In this document: in pieces, positions 46,700 to 57,251 of the stretch | How the letters are laid out: the number at the start of each line of letters is the position of its first letter | How positions within the stretch are numbered: the stretch's first letter is position 1 | Assembly (NCBI GenBank): GCA_022478985.1 | Contig: JAKSZP010008003.1 | Location: forward strand, 62,001-126,000 | Source: Massospora cicadina | Taxonomy: Eukaryota > Entomophthoromycota > Entomophthoromycetes > Entomophthorales > Entomophthoraceae | Length of the DNA stretch: 64,000 nt | Reading direction: 5' to 3' | The notes under the pieces: generated by a model | The model's input: only the letters and a program-made list of their open reading frames with translations | What the model was told of the DNA's origin: nothing | Database searches by the model: none | Made by a program: the position numbers and the translations under genes

Positions 46700-48060
46700 C
46701 AATTTCTTCATTTATAATGTTGGGAGGAACAGGCTTCTCTGCAGCTCTAGATTGTTCCCCATCTAGGCCAGGGGTCCTTTTCTCAAATCCTTGGTAGCTG
46801 CTGATTTTTTTGCCTGTACCACGTTGATATGATTCTTTGGCTTTTTACAGTGCATGGCGAAATGTCCTTTCCCACCACAATGGTAGCAGACCTTTTCCTT
46901 TCTTGTTTAACTGTCTGAATTCTTTGGGCTTATTCCCTGGCACAGTTCAATTGGTCATCTCTTTAGCTCCTTCATTTCCCTTTTTGGGATTCAGATTTGT
47001 ATCTTATTGGATTTTGAAGCTTCTATTTGGGGCATCAAATGTCGCTCCCAAAATCTTCAAGTTATCTATCATTTGTAAGGCAGTTATTTCCATTGTGAAT
47101 ATGGAAGACATCATGCAATGAAAATTGTGATAGGGCCAAAGGGCCGCTTGCAAGGCGATCCTAGCATCAAAGTCACCCAATACTTTCTCTCCAACCAGAA
47201 TCTGCAACTCCTGGTAAAACTGATCCGCAAAGCTAGCTAGAGAGTCATCTTTATGGAACTGGATTCCCATAAATTCCTGCTTACGTTCTGACATGTGTGT
47301 CAGACTCCTGAACTATTTCATGATGGCCGCCTTTACCTCAGCATATGACCAGCTGTCCCCCTCCAGGTAAGATAACACTAAGTTCTGACAGTTGGTGTCT
47401 AGGCAATTCATGACCGTCAGCGCCTTTTGATGATCCCCATAGCCATTCATGGTCATGTTGAACAGTCAGAAAAATGCTGGGGCGTTATCCCAATGGAATG
47501 TTGGCAATTTTGGTGCTGTCCTAAATTCTTCCAGGTTATTTCTGGCTGATTCTCTTGGTTCAGCTAATTTGGCTAACTTGAGGGGTGACTTCAGACGTCA
47601 TCTCTGAAATGGCAGCAAAAGCGGGTGGCATGTTTCTTAGGGTGTTCAACTTCCCAAGTATTGTGTAAATACTTCTTTCTTTAGTATCACTTGCCATATT
47701 GGGCTCACAAGCACATTTTTGAGCTTTATGTTCCTCCACTTGTTTGATTAATCTCTCTATATCTGCATTAAAATTTTTTAAACAAATGTGATATGCTTCT
47801 TGCTCCGTTTTCAGGTATAAGACCTCTCAAATGAGGTCCCCTTCTTTATTCTTCAACGAAGTTACTTTCCCAAGTAACTCATTCCCAAAGCTTGTTACAT
47901 TATCTATCCCTTCCTCCACCTTGGTGACTCGTTCTTCCAAAGCTGCGAACTCCTGATGGTCTGCTGAGTTTAGGGCATTCTGGTTTACAGTGGCTAACTC
48001 AGTCCACAGTTTGCGTAGCTCATCTTTGTATGACATTCTTATAGATTCTTCAACTCAACT
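46700..48060 (-). pseudogene. Element D gag with intact zinc knuckle
   Basis: Begins around MSYKDELRKLWTEL (48036) with a coiled-coil-like stretch (FAALEERVTKVEEGIDNV); capsid pieces include MSERKQEFMGIQFHKDDSLA and FYQELQILVGEKVLG at 47294-47200. Near 46893-46850 lies CYHCGGKGHFAMHC, an intact CCHC knuckle that binds genomic RNA. The ATG seen in the primer site of B and E is TTG here (LVLTTR), so the true start is unclear. Confidence 0.7.
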
Positions 48061-48061
48061 A

Positions 48062-48079
48062 CCCGTGTAGTGAGCACCA
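48062..48079 (-). other. Element D primer binding site
   Basis: Minus strand TGGTGCTCACTACACGGG, three bases from the LTR end; differs by a single extra base from the B1 site. Confidence 0.75.
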
Positions 48080-48082
48080 ACT

Positions 48083-49232
48083 TGTAAAAATTAACTGAAG
48101 TTGTTGTTATCAGCAAGCAACCCTAGTAACCTTTTTACTGCACAGGTTCCGTTTCCTCAAGCACTTTGTCACAATGTATAGTAGAATGAATTATTAATCA
48201 ATAATAGTATGGAGACTAAAATCCATAGTTGAGTATGAATTATATTTCAGCCCAACGCTCGGCCAGTATTCATGATTATATACTAATGATGTAATACTTG
48301 TAGGGATTCGTTCCCTATGCTCTTGTCTACCTGATCTTTGCTGAGATACCCCAGTGACAGTCTCTTTGGTCCAACACACAGTTGGCAGCTATCCCCAATT
48401 GTGGCTCCTTTTTCTCTAGATCCCCTCTCAGATCATTACTCTTTTCTCTAAGAGTCTTCCAATTATTGCCCTCAGCAATAATATCCTTGAGACAGAACAG
48501 CACAATGGAAGCTGATGCTAGTTTAACTATATACCAAATGGATAACTTAGAACTAAATAACTATTATTATCTAACTAACTGTTATCTGACTTTTCTATTA
48601 TAGTGAATCCTAGGGAATATATATGGTTAAGAATTAGGCTGTCTAACTCTTGGTTGACACCTCTTTGATCTAGCATCTGTTGCTGTTGAATCACCCATCC
48701 TCATCTCAGCAACATGGTCTTCCCCATCCTGGCAGGATTCCATCATTGGACACCCTCAAGACCTAAAGTGGAAAGAGTCAGAAAATGTGTCCCTAACATT
48801 TTCCTCTCATTCTAAGAAAACCAAACATATTTTGCTAGTGACCTGCTTAGGTAGTGAAACTTGTTACCCATTAAGGAAGGTCACTCACCAACCAATTGAT
48901 TCTCTAGTTGCAGGTGGCATCACTCACCTCGTAACTTGCTATTCATTCCCAATCAGTTGGTGATGAAACCTGACCAATCCCAATCAGTACACCTGATAGT
49001 TAATCACTATCAGATGCCCCTATTTTGTCAGCAACTCTACCCTATGAGATCTTTAATATTCATTAAAATTGATCCCTGATGGATATGACCAGGCGAATAT
49101 CCTAAAATTCCCCAAATGTAGTTACTCCAAAACTTGGGCCAACCAATTTCCAATTCACTTCGCCTTAGGGAATTTTCCACTAGTGATACCAGTTAATCTA
49201 GCAGTCTGGGAATATGGGCAAAAATCCCAACA
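48083..49232 (-). repeat. Element D 5' LTR
   Basis: 1150 bp, TGTTGGGATTTTTGCC... to ...TTTTTACA on the minus strand; near-identical blocks to the partner at 39669-40825. Confidence 0.9.
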
Positions 49233-50110
49233 CTCATGAAGGACAGACTTGGCCTAACAATAAGCTGCACATTACTTGCAATAGATGTGGAGGTATAGGT
49301 TATTACGCCGCTCAGTCTGTGGCAAGAAAACCAAGGACCAGGTGATTCTTTTTACAGAATAATGAAAAGGAGATCAAGAAAGAGTCAGGAAAATAATTAG
49401 CAGTTTAGATGAGAAGCAATCTAAAACTGCATAAAACCTTCTACAACAGATATTTTTACCAATGGACTAGACATTTAAGGTTTATTTGTGGAAGCCCAGA
49501 AAATAATCCACTTTATAAAGCCTAAAACCAGAATGTGAATGCTTTGATGAGATCTAAAGCAAAAATGAAGATTCTTGACCTAGAATAGTAAAATAGGTTA
49601 CTTGTCCTAATGCGCAAAAATGATTAAAAAAGCTCAAAATACCAATAATATAGATAATTTGCTTAAGTTGAAGCTCAATAATACTAAAGTTTTAATTCAA
49701 TTGATACCATCAAGGGATCCTTTCCAAATCTTTCAATATGATTACTTCAAACGTTAGATATGGCAAGTATTGTTGATAATCAGTTAATTAAGGAAAATGA
49801 TCAATCTATTTGTAGGGAACTGGCAATTGGTGATAAAGTCACTTACTATGATACTGGGTGGAATCAATTATCAGACTCAGGAGGATTTATTAATATAGGG
49901 TTATTTAAAATAATTTTTGAAATTGGCAATGGATGAGTATATGGTAAAAGATTTTTTTGATGTTTTATAGCTAACTGAGTTCAGAGTAAATTTTTAAAAA
50001 ATTTGTACTAAAAACAATATTAAAATGTTATGATAATAAGAATTAATTATAAATAAAACAAAATAAGATAAATAAAAAAATAAAAAGTATATTTTAAATA
50101 ATTCTTATTC
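49233..50110 (+). pseudogene. Element E gag 3' part joined to an integrase C-terminal stub
   Basis: Resumes E gag after D with ITCNRCGGIGYYAAQS, a zinc knuckle with its His lost. From about 49750 NQLIKENDQSICRELAIGDK and VTYYDTG resemble the pol end of A (GDLVLYYDT). No protease, RT, RNase H or integrase core lies between, indicating a large internal deletion predating D. 49900-50110 is A/T-rich, with no further motif. Confidence 0.5.
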
Positions 50111-50125
50111 AAAAGCCTTAATTTA

Positions 50126-51209
50126 GGAATTATTCCCCTTCACCTCCTCTTGGGGAAGGAGGTTGAACAGTAGTAGAAGTAAATAAATTAGCAAATTTGA
50201 GCTGAGAGCAAACACTTGTGAGGGCTAAACCAACTTGAAACCAAGATCTTTGAGTGTGAGACAAGCCATGTGAAAAAGTAACTAGGGGAATAAAAATCAA
50301 AATGTCTGGACTAGCTAAATGCAATACCCCAGCTCAAGGGGGAAAACAGCAATAAAGGGAGAGGCAATCAGCAAATAATCTCATGTAATTTCTATAAAGA
50401 ACAGGCACTGGAAGGTGAGTCTTGAGTGCTTGCCAGTGGACCTCATTTTGTACATTTGACATGTGGCTGGTATGGTATAAGGTGAAAAGGTGGGCGGTTG
50501 GCAATCATGCCTCCAATCAGAGCCATTAAAAGAATATAGATGTGAAGGTTTGGATATGAGGTAGTTCTGCAATAAGTGAACAGCATCTTGAAGGCAACAG
50601 CTGTGAGCTTGCTGAAATCAGAAGTGAAAAGAATGATGGGAGTTGAGGGAGGCCAAAAGCTTTTTGGCTCAACTACAAAGGACTTGACCAGTGAAACAAA
50701 AGCATAGACTACAGTAACCTAGTCTAATATATGTTCAAGGTTGATAGGGTTAGAGTCATAAGGACCTTGAAAACTTTGCTCTTGAGATTTTCATAAGGAA
50801 GCTCATAGTGTCTGTGATTCCTTATAGCTAGCTCAATCAAAAGGACTGAAGGATTATAATATTGGCCTAACTGAAACAGAAACTCTGAAAGAAAATCTAA
50901 ATTGGAGTGAAACGACTATTTTGTTACTAGAAGAGATGGTTCATTAGGCTTGATGATAATCATTGGTTAACTGAAAAGAGAGCTAAGTCCAGAAAAGTGT
51001 CAAAGTCCAATTTGGCAATAGGTGAAAGTGGAATAGTTGGACGCAACTCATTTATGATAGTAGCCACCTTTGTTTCTTCTTTTGAAAATGGGTACCATTA
51101 ATGCTAATTCATTGGAAGGACTAACCAAATCTACTTGGCTTTTGGAATGGGATCTGATGTAGCCATAAATGATATTTTTATGAGTGGTATGATTCATTGC
51201 TCAGAAAGG
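50126..51209 (-). pseudogene. Antisense ORF of element E, main part
   Basis: The minus strand, opposite to gag, carries ATIINELRPTIPLSPIAKLD, IIIKPNEPSLLVTK, LDFLSEFLFQLGQYYNPSVL, YELPYENLKSKVFKVLMTLT, HWQALKTHLPVPVLYRNY, LYCCFPP.AGVLHLASPDIL and RSWFQVGLALTSVCSQ. These match element D over about 300 residues with few gaps. The end (50324-50130) is open and stops after a Pro/Gly-rich tail. Persistence in an element without RT suggests it is not just a passenger of pol. Confidence 0.6.
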
Positions 51210-51214
51210 GTGGG

Positions 51215-52583
51215 TGTCATGGAAATGGCAGAAGAAGTTTAGACCAGCCTGCCAGTTGGGATGCGTGAGCACCCAAAAGAAAGCCAGAATGCCAGAGGCA
51301 TTGCCAACTATACAACTTGATATGGAGCCAGGAAATGTGAAACTATGAAGTGGTGGTGCAACAATAAGGTGAGGAGTATCCCAACGACAAACCACACTGA
51401 ACCCATTCCCCACTTAGTAGGTCTAGCTGCAGGGGGTGAGTTTACTGTGATAGTCTTGACAAGATTCTTGGCATGTGAGGCCATCTCATTGGGGGTGACA
51501 AGGAGATGGATTCTTTCTTTCCATTGATGGACATAAGGCTATAAGATCCCCATGTATTGCTGCCAGAAGTTTGTGAGAATGGGGTTGTAGAGCCAAAAAT
51601 ATTGGACTTGCTGAAACCAATTGATGAGGGAGGGAGCCATAGTGACCAGAAGAACTGGTAAAGCCCACCTGGAGTGTGGGTCAATGAGCCACCAGGGAAA
51701 AGCCATCTGGGATGCAGTTGGAAAAGAAAATAAAAATTTGGTTTTTTGGTAAAATTTTATTTGGAAAGGAAAGTAAGAAAATTGATTAACAATTTTCTCA
51801 GTGCCATGCAACTGATTAAATAGTGGTTGATTGGGTAGTGACAGGACGGGGTTGGGGCCCACAAATTTGACCTAACTGGTGAATTGTTCAGGAATGGGTG
51901 GGTTTATTCTTTGGGAACTGACATCGCAAAATTTGGTGGTGGGCTGAGTCTCTGTCAGTTCGACCTCAACCATCTGAACCAAAGCTTGACTAAATTTCTG
52001 ATGGTTAGCACGATGGCATTTGGCCTGATGAGTGTTGGGAATCCCCCAAGGCTATCCCATATAGGGATGGGTCCATTTGGTTGGAAACAGGTTTGGGATG
52101 ACCAACCCACCCACGCTTGGTCATTTAACTGTTCGTTCAGTCAATAGCAGCACATCAGCTGCAACACCCAAATTACTATTTGAGGGCTTTTAACCCTCAT
52201 CGATGATGTCCAATATTTGTTTTACTGGTTTAATGATCAAATTGGAGCTGTCAGGTGATCCAGCCAATATCTCATTTTTTATGCTTTTACAGCCATTCAA
52301 ATTTTGGCCATCAGCTAGATTACCACCCAAACTAGATCTGACCAATTTCAATTTGGTAATCTTGGCACAGATTTCACTAATTCCCCACAACAGTTCTGCT
52401 GAGGTGAGTGTGGGTACTGAGGGTGGGATCCGAAGTGGAAGGGCTGTCACCCAGCACTAATCTACTATGTGAGTGAGATTGCCCTGAGTGATGAGAGGTA
52501 CTGCCATCCTCTTCAGTGTCTTTTTATTCAGTATTGGAAAGATGATATGATTGAGAGCCAAAGGACATTCCACGAGACTTACA
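51215..52583 (-). mobile_element. Solo LTR F2
   Basis: 1369 bp on the minus strand, TGTAAGTCTCGTGG... to ...TTTCCATGACA, with an exact five-base duplication (GTGGG at 51210-51214 and 52584-52588 on the plus strand). Same family as F1, sharing TATTTAATCAGTTGCATGG and CCAAATAAAATTT cores. It splits the antisense ORF of E. Small open frames inside reflect similarity to F1; coding is not supported. Confidence 0.9.
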
Positions 52584-52588
52584 GTGGG

Positions 52589-52674
52589 CGTCTGTTTAAT
52601 ACTGTCACATAACATTGGTACCTGAAGATATTTGAACTCAGCATATGTGCTGTATAATCTGGTCAATCTGGGGA
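52589..52674 (-). pseudogene. Antisense ORF of element E, N-terminal end
   Basis: Next to the 3' LTR the minus strand reads FPRLTRLYSTYAEFKYLQVP. Element A has FPRLDWIKVEGIFF at the same place, both starting on the complement of the polypurine tract. Continues beyond F2 at 51209. Confidence 0.4.
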
Positions 52675-53526
52675 ATGTGTAAAATTTTTTAAATTTAAAC
52701 ACAATATCTAGCTCAAATTATATCAAACTCTAATTATTCTAATAATATGTGCATTTATTTTCCAACTTATAAATTAAGCATTATGAAGATTTTTAATCAA
52801 CATTCTATTGCTCAGTGATGGTTAATGACTATAAAATTACTCAAAATTCAATAAATAATGTAAATCTGATGATTGGTTACATTTATTGACTTACCAGGGG
52901 TCATCCCTGGCAATATTGATAGGTATTTTGATGCTGGGTAAGTAGCCAATAGTCAGCTTCCTACTGTGAATCATTTGGGATGAGGCGCCAAACAATTTGG
53001 GTCATATTTATGAGAATACCAAAGCTTTTATAACGCTTGTTCTGGTGGTAGTTTGTAGAAGTAACCAGGCAATGCAGCTCCTAAAAATTACTAAATGGTT
53101 TCTATTACCAATATATGGCTGCCAAACTGTAAATGTTGCCCTATAGGGGGTTGACTAAGGTGATGAAACCTGCTATGTTTGGAAGTCAACTTCAAGGGTT
53201 AAAATTTATGGAAGATAAATTGTTAATCTTTAGTGCGCCAGCTGAAAAGTTGTGCACCCTTTACCCATTTAAATACCCTTAGTTTCTTCTAATAAAGTTT
53301 AGAATTCAGCTGTTATATAATTACTATATTTTACTTCTAGATTTAAAGTTTGAAAGGAGTAAATTCCCTTGTTGATTTTGCAAGCACATAGTAAGATTAT
53401 ATTGAGTGGAGTTGAAGCCACTTACCAAGAAGACTTGACTGACTAGTTATCTTCATACAACTAGTATCCTCTTTATTCTTACAACAAGTCCAAACCTGTG
53501 CATTAAACTTACCAAGATAGTTTATA
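52675..53526 (+). repeat. Element E 3' LTR
   Basis: 852 bp, TGTGTAAAATTTTTT... to ...GATAGTTTATA (CA decayed to TA). It lacks the SINE of the 5' copy and carries the dyad CCAGGGGTCATCCCTGG at 52894-52910. Confidence 0.85.
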
Positions 53527-55140
53527 GAATCTCTTCTCCAGAGAGATTTGACACAATCAAATCAGTTATAAGAGAAATGGCAGCAGAATCTGCATGCCAA
53601 CTGTCTCTCCTGAGTGGCAGGCCCATCAGATACACTTTGCTGTTCCAAGGATGAGAGGGATAACTGCACTTCCATTAGTAAAGATGAAGGTAAAATATAA
53701 AATAATCATATCACCAAAGCTGAGATAGTACAGATCTAGAACTGAATACCAGCAAGAAAAGTAAGCCATAAAAAGATCAGGATCTGTTGATGATAATGTA
53801 AGAATATGAGCTCACGTTACATTTTTCATTAATGTTCAGAGGGACAAAGTTCATGAAGGCTGAAGCAAGCATCAACAAGGAGCGCATATCTGAAATATGT
53901 TTTATGATACCCCAGTACAGGTTTATAAAGCAAATTTGGTTAGATAACTACATGAAACAGCAAGCAAATCAAGTGGAGCAAACCCAAGCTAGCAGGAAAT
54001 TCCTGGGGTGGAAATTTATTGGGGTAAGGTGGTGCAGGCTCTACAAAGTTAGACAAGAGGTCTAACTCAAGGTCCAAATTAACAGCCTTAAAACTCTAGA
54101 TAAAAACTATAAGCTAATTTACTGGGGTTCCTCAGTTTCTTTACAGTATGCGAAGTTCCAATAAAATGATACATGTGTTATAATACCTTCATTGTAATAT
54201 GCTAAACCACCACTGAATGATGGGAGTAAAACTCAAGGTCCTTAGTACTTATGGCCTACTTTAATATCAGTAGGTTGGGTCCAAAGCATCATATAAGCCT
54301 TATAATTTGCATATTGCTTTATTACACCATTTTTTATCTCTCCTTTTTTGAACAACAGATATTTTGTGACAATTCCACTTCTAGCCTTTTTTCTCCCCAT
54401 CCTTTATTACTATTTTTACAGCCAATTTTATACTTCAGGTGCCACCACATCCCATCAATATATATCACTTTGAAGAGATTCAGCATTACCTTAAGGGGCG
54501 CTCTGGGTCTTTTCATATCCTTCCTTTGGCCTCACCTGGGGCATCCTATTCCCAGTAAAATGAAGCAATCTATGATACTGATAGGCTATATCAGAGTTTA
54601 TAAAGTGAGGCTGGATAAACGTTGCATCAAGCTTTATCTCCAGCTGAGATTCTAATTTAACTTATTATAGTAGTAATGATATACTCAAAGCTGAAGTTGG
54701 ATGAACTGGCTCTGTATTGTTGGTTGCAGGTACTGCACATGAGATTATTTGATAGTGAGAGCCGTGCAGTAACTTTGGAAATTATTTAGGGCGTGACAAA
54801 CTATACCTAAGAAATGAAAAGGGTGGCTTAAATGGATGCTTTTGACTAGGAAGCTCTAAAGTGCTAGGCTTACTTTAACAGATCAGCTAACAGAGTCTCA
54901 AAAAGATAAGCAATTTGATAGAATAAAGATCTAAGTTTACTTTACGACTTTGCAAGCTATCTTAAGAATCAACCATACGGGCAGAAGTGAAGGGATCAAC
55001 AGAAATTAGGGCTGCTACAAATATATCTTTATGAATTATCAAATGGTGCATTTTAAACTCTTAAAAATATTAAGTACTACTGAAGTAGTCTAGAGAGGAT
55101 TATAAAACTCATAGTCAAAGGTAGTACTGATGAGTTGCAA
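53527..55140. other. Unassigned DNA right of element E
   Basis: No motif identified. Open stretches at 53832-54065 and 54251-54655 (plus strand; the second hydrophobic and Phe-rich) show no recognisable family and no conserved start. Probably degraded repeats or intergenic DNA. Confidence 0.3.
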
Positions 55141-55142
55141 GT

Positions 55143-55442
55143 TTGGAAAACGATAAATCTGAAAGTTTTGTGAAGCGATGGGGACGTCAAAGGGATAGAT
55201 TACTAAGCCATCTCAACCAGTTCCGCATGGCAAATTTGCTACGAACTTTAAATTTAAGGATATTCCAGCATAAAATTTTTTGGGGATCTACGTGGTTTAC
55301 ATGGAAGGCAAAGATCGTTGGGATCGTAAGCTATATATGGTATAACTTAAAAGCAATCAGGTTTAGCAATCTAGATTATTTATTTACGCTTGAAATTTTA
55401 TATCTTGTTAAGCTCTGCCAATTTTTTATTATATTTACCTAG
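55143..55442 (+). CDS. Hypothetical 99-residue ORF
   Basis: Starts MENDKSESFVKRWGRQRDR, basic and mixed, then turns hydrophobic (NLDYLFTLEILYLVKLCQFF). It lies between repeats and the TFIIS neighbourhood. No family recognised and no intron signals assessed; a chance ORF in A/T-rich DNA is quite possible. Confidence 0.15.
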   Translation: MENDKSESFVKRWGRQRDRLLSHLNQFRMANLLRTLNLRIFQHKIFWGSTWFTWKAKIVGIVSYIWYNLKAIRFSNLDYLFTLEILYLVKLCQFFIIFT

Positions 55443-55550
55443 CTGTTCCCTAAAAATGAGTACTATTTCAGTATCTTTAAACCATAAGGTAACTTGTTTG
55501 GCATCCAGGGCTACAACCCAGTTCCTGTTAGCTTTATAAACCTGAAGTTT

Positions 55551-55607
55551 TTAACATCTTGCGCTATAACGACGCTTATAGCACGTCATTATAGCGCAAG
55601 AGGTTAA
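55551..55607. repeat. TTAA-bounded 57-bp near-perfect palindrome (MITE-like)
   Basis: Left arm TTAACATCTTGCGCTATAA (55551-55569) and right arm TTATAGCGCAAGAGGTTAA (55589-55607) are inverted copies with one mismatch, and pairing continues inward with one more mismatch. TTAA lies at both outer ends. The right arm recurs exactly at 55681-55699. TTAA targets are typical of piggyBac-type elements; the assignment is inference. Confidence 0.6.
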
Positions 55608-55699
55608 TAGAAATTATTCAAAGTAAAAACTCGTTTGGAGTTGCTTTGGGTGAGATGGTCGCACGCTTCTGCTAATTAATTTATAGCGCAAGAGGTTAA

Positions 55700-56177
55700 A
55701 GGGTTCTTTGCTGGGCTTTAAGCTGAGTTCACCTAAGGTTATTAGCGTTCCACGCCAAAAATAACGCCATCTATGGTAATAGGGTAGATTTTTAGAAGTT
55801 AAACTTTTATAAAATGTATTAAAAAGGATTTATAGGGTATACAGAACTAAAATCTTGGAAAGTCTATTTTTGATAAACCAGGGTACTTGAGGCATGTACT
55901 AGACTGGGAGGGTAGCATGATAGCTGCATTATTAATATTTCAGCGGTGGTAACTTTCTACATAGGATTCGGATCCGCTGCGCATAAAACCACTGATGTAC
56001 GAGGTGATATATAATGCCTTGTAGCTAATAAAGCTGAAGTTTGGGACATTTTTTGAAAATGTATGGTCACCGGGTTTAAAGCTTCCGGTACAAGCCATAC
56101 AAGGCCATATAAGTGGCTCAACTGCTCTATAGCCTAGATAGTCGCTCGATCGGACTTGGCTACTCTATATTCTCATA
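55700..56177. other. Intergenic DNA, no gene seen
   Basis: Mixed-composition sequence with no open frame of note and no repeat recognised. Confidence 0.3.
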
Positions 56178-56481
56178 TAATATAGCGTAACCTTCTAACG
56201 AAGGGCAACTTTTGAGCTTTTGATGGCTGCCGCTGAAATTGTACCTAGATAAAAGCCTCATTTGGACTTTCCCAAAAAACAAAAATTAAACTATAAACTT
56301 TACAACTCATCGATGGATCATCTAAAGGCTTTAAAATATACCCGCTACCGAAGGTATCAAACGAACCCACCCTTTTATCCCTCGGCCTCCCCCCATCGAT
56401 TTGGATGGTTTCCCACCCATTCACCTGAGGATAGAATTTGCACCTTCTCTTAAAGGCGAATGTGTATTCGAGTTGGGCCAT
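56178..56481 (-). CDS. Candidate small host gene, unknown function
   Basis: From ATG at 56481 the minus strand reads MAQLEYTFAFKRRCKFYPQV, then NGWETIQIDGGRPRDKRVGS and FDTFGSGYILKPLDDPSMSC, compositionally protein-like and unlike the retroelements. Codon use resembles TFIIS. A possible intron (GTTTATAG...TTTCAG) would join this to RQPSKAQKLPFVRRLRYII ending at 56178; unspliced, the frame runs to 56245. Upstream TATCAG directly before ATG could be a splice acceptor, so there may be earlier exons. No family recognised. Confidence 0.35.
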
Positions 56482-56489
56482 CCTGATAC

Positions 56490-57240
56490 AGATATGCGGT
56501 TGAGATAATTATAAACTGGATGGAATAATCTAGCTTGGGTAATGGAGTTGAATTGGCTTTTGGCTGGATCAACTCCAACATGTTAAACTTGGAAATCTAA
56601 GATAATTTCAAGGTGGTCTCCTTTATATAGTAACCATCTATACGTCCAGATCATAATTAATAATCTCATATTCCTACAAGCTGTACGGCAGGTAAAGGTT
56701 AATGTATTGATCAGGTTGCCGTATTGCAATATCAAAGGGTTGGTTCGGCCGTTGATCAAAACACCAATATCAGGTAGTCGATTCTAGTTGAAGGTTATAG
56801 GTCTGGCCTTGAGACTATAAGAGAAGCGAAAATGCCACATTACCATTCCAGTATAACACCAAATTTACTTTTAATCGTCCAGATTAAGCCATCAACTAAG
56901 ATGGCATATGCCTATTCTGACAGTATTACTATTCAAGCTCTTAAACCAACCCATTAGGCTAAATTTTCGGTATAAATGAATTTTAAAAGGCCCAAAGTAA
57001 TATCGACGCCGCATAAAAAAGGGGATAAATGCTAAAGAAGGGACGAGATAGCATTTCATGCCCTTTAAGTAAATGTACGTTTACTCTAAAAAGGCTAAAG
57101 GATTTGGACGAGATATATGTTTACCGCCAGTCGTGTTAAGCCGCATAAAAGATAAAAGTTTTATTTAGAGTATAAACATTCCTGGGAAGGATCTATATAT
57201 AAAGTTTTACTATCCACGGATCCGGCCAATCTTTAGCAAA
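56490..57240. other. Region between the candidate gene and TFIIS
   Basis: No confident gene. On the minus strand near 56800-56690 an open stretch includes FDQRPNQPFDIAIRQPDQYI, which might be an exon of the candidate gene at 56.2-56.5 kb. Not supported further. Confidence 0.25.
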
Positions 57241-57251
57241 ACTAATAAGGT

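Larger units (their letters stand above)
39669..49232 (-). mobile_element. Element D: full-length Ty3/gypsy retrotransposon inserted in E gag
   Basis: 9564 bp. LTRs at 39669-40825 (3') and 48083-49232 (5') are long and very similar. Flanks CCCAT and CTCAT are a near-exact five-base duplication differing by one transition. Minus-strand order: primer site, gag with CCHC knuckle, protease, RT, RNase H, integrase, then the antisense gene on the plus strand. Open stretches here are longer than elsewhere, so D is probably the youngest autonomous-type copy, though still defective. Confidence 0.92.
37544..53526 (+). mobile_element. Element E: RT-less Ty3/gypsy derivative with antisense gene
   Basis: LTRs at 37544-38534 and 52675-53526 share long blocks (GAGGCGCCAAACAATT, ATAACGCTTGTTCTGG-like, GCTGCCAAACTGT, CCAAACCTGTGCA). 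The primer site TGATGCTCACTACAGGGG follows the 5' LTR. Internally only gag, a stub of the integrase C-terminus and the antisense ORF remain; protease, RT, RNase H and integrase core are absent, so it was probably mobilised in trans. D, F2 and a SINE inserted later. Flanks ATATC/GAATC match only in part. Confidence 0.8.

Noticed and set aside
37491..53547. Shared TCTTCTCCAG words just outside element E as a longer target duplication
   Set aside because: The word lies at different distances from the two LTR ends, and gypsy duplications are about five bases; probably chance.
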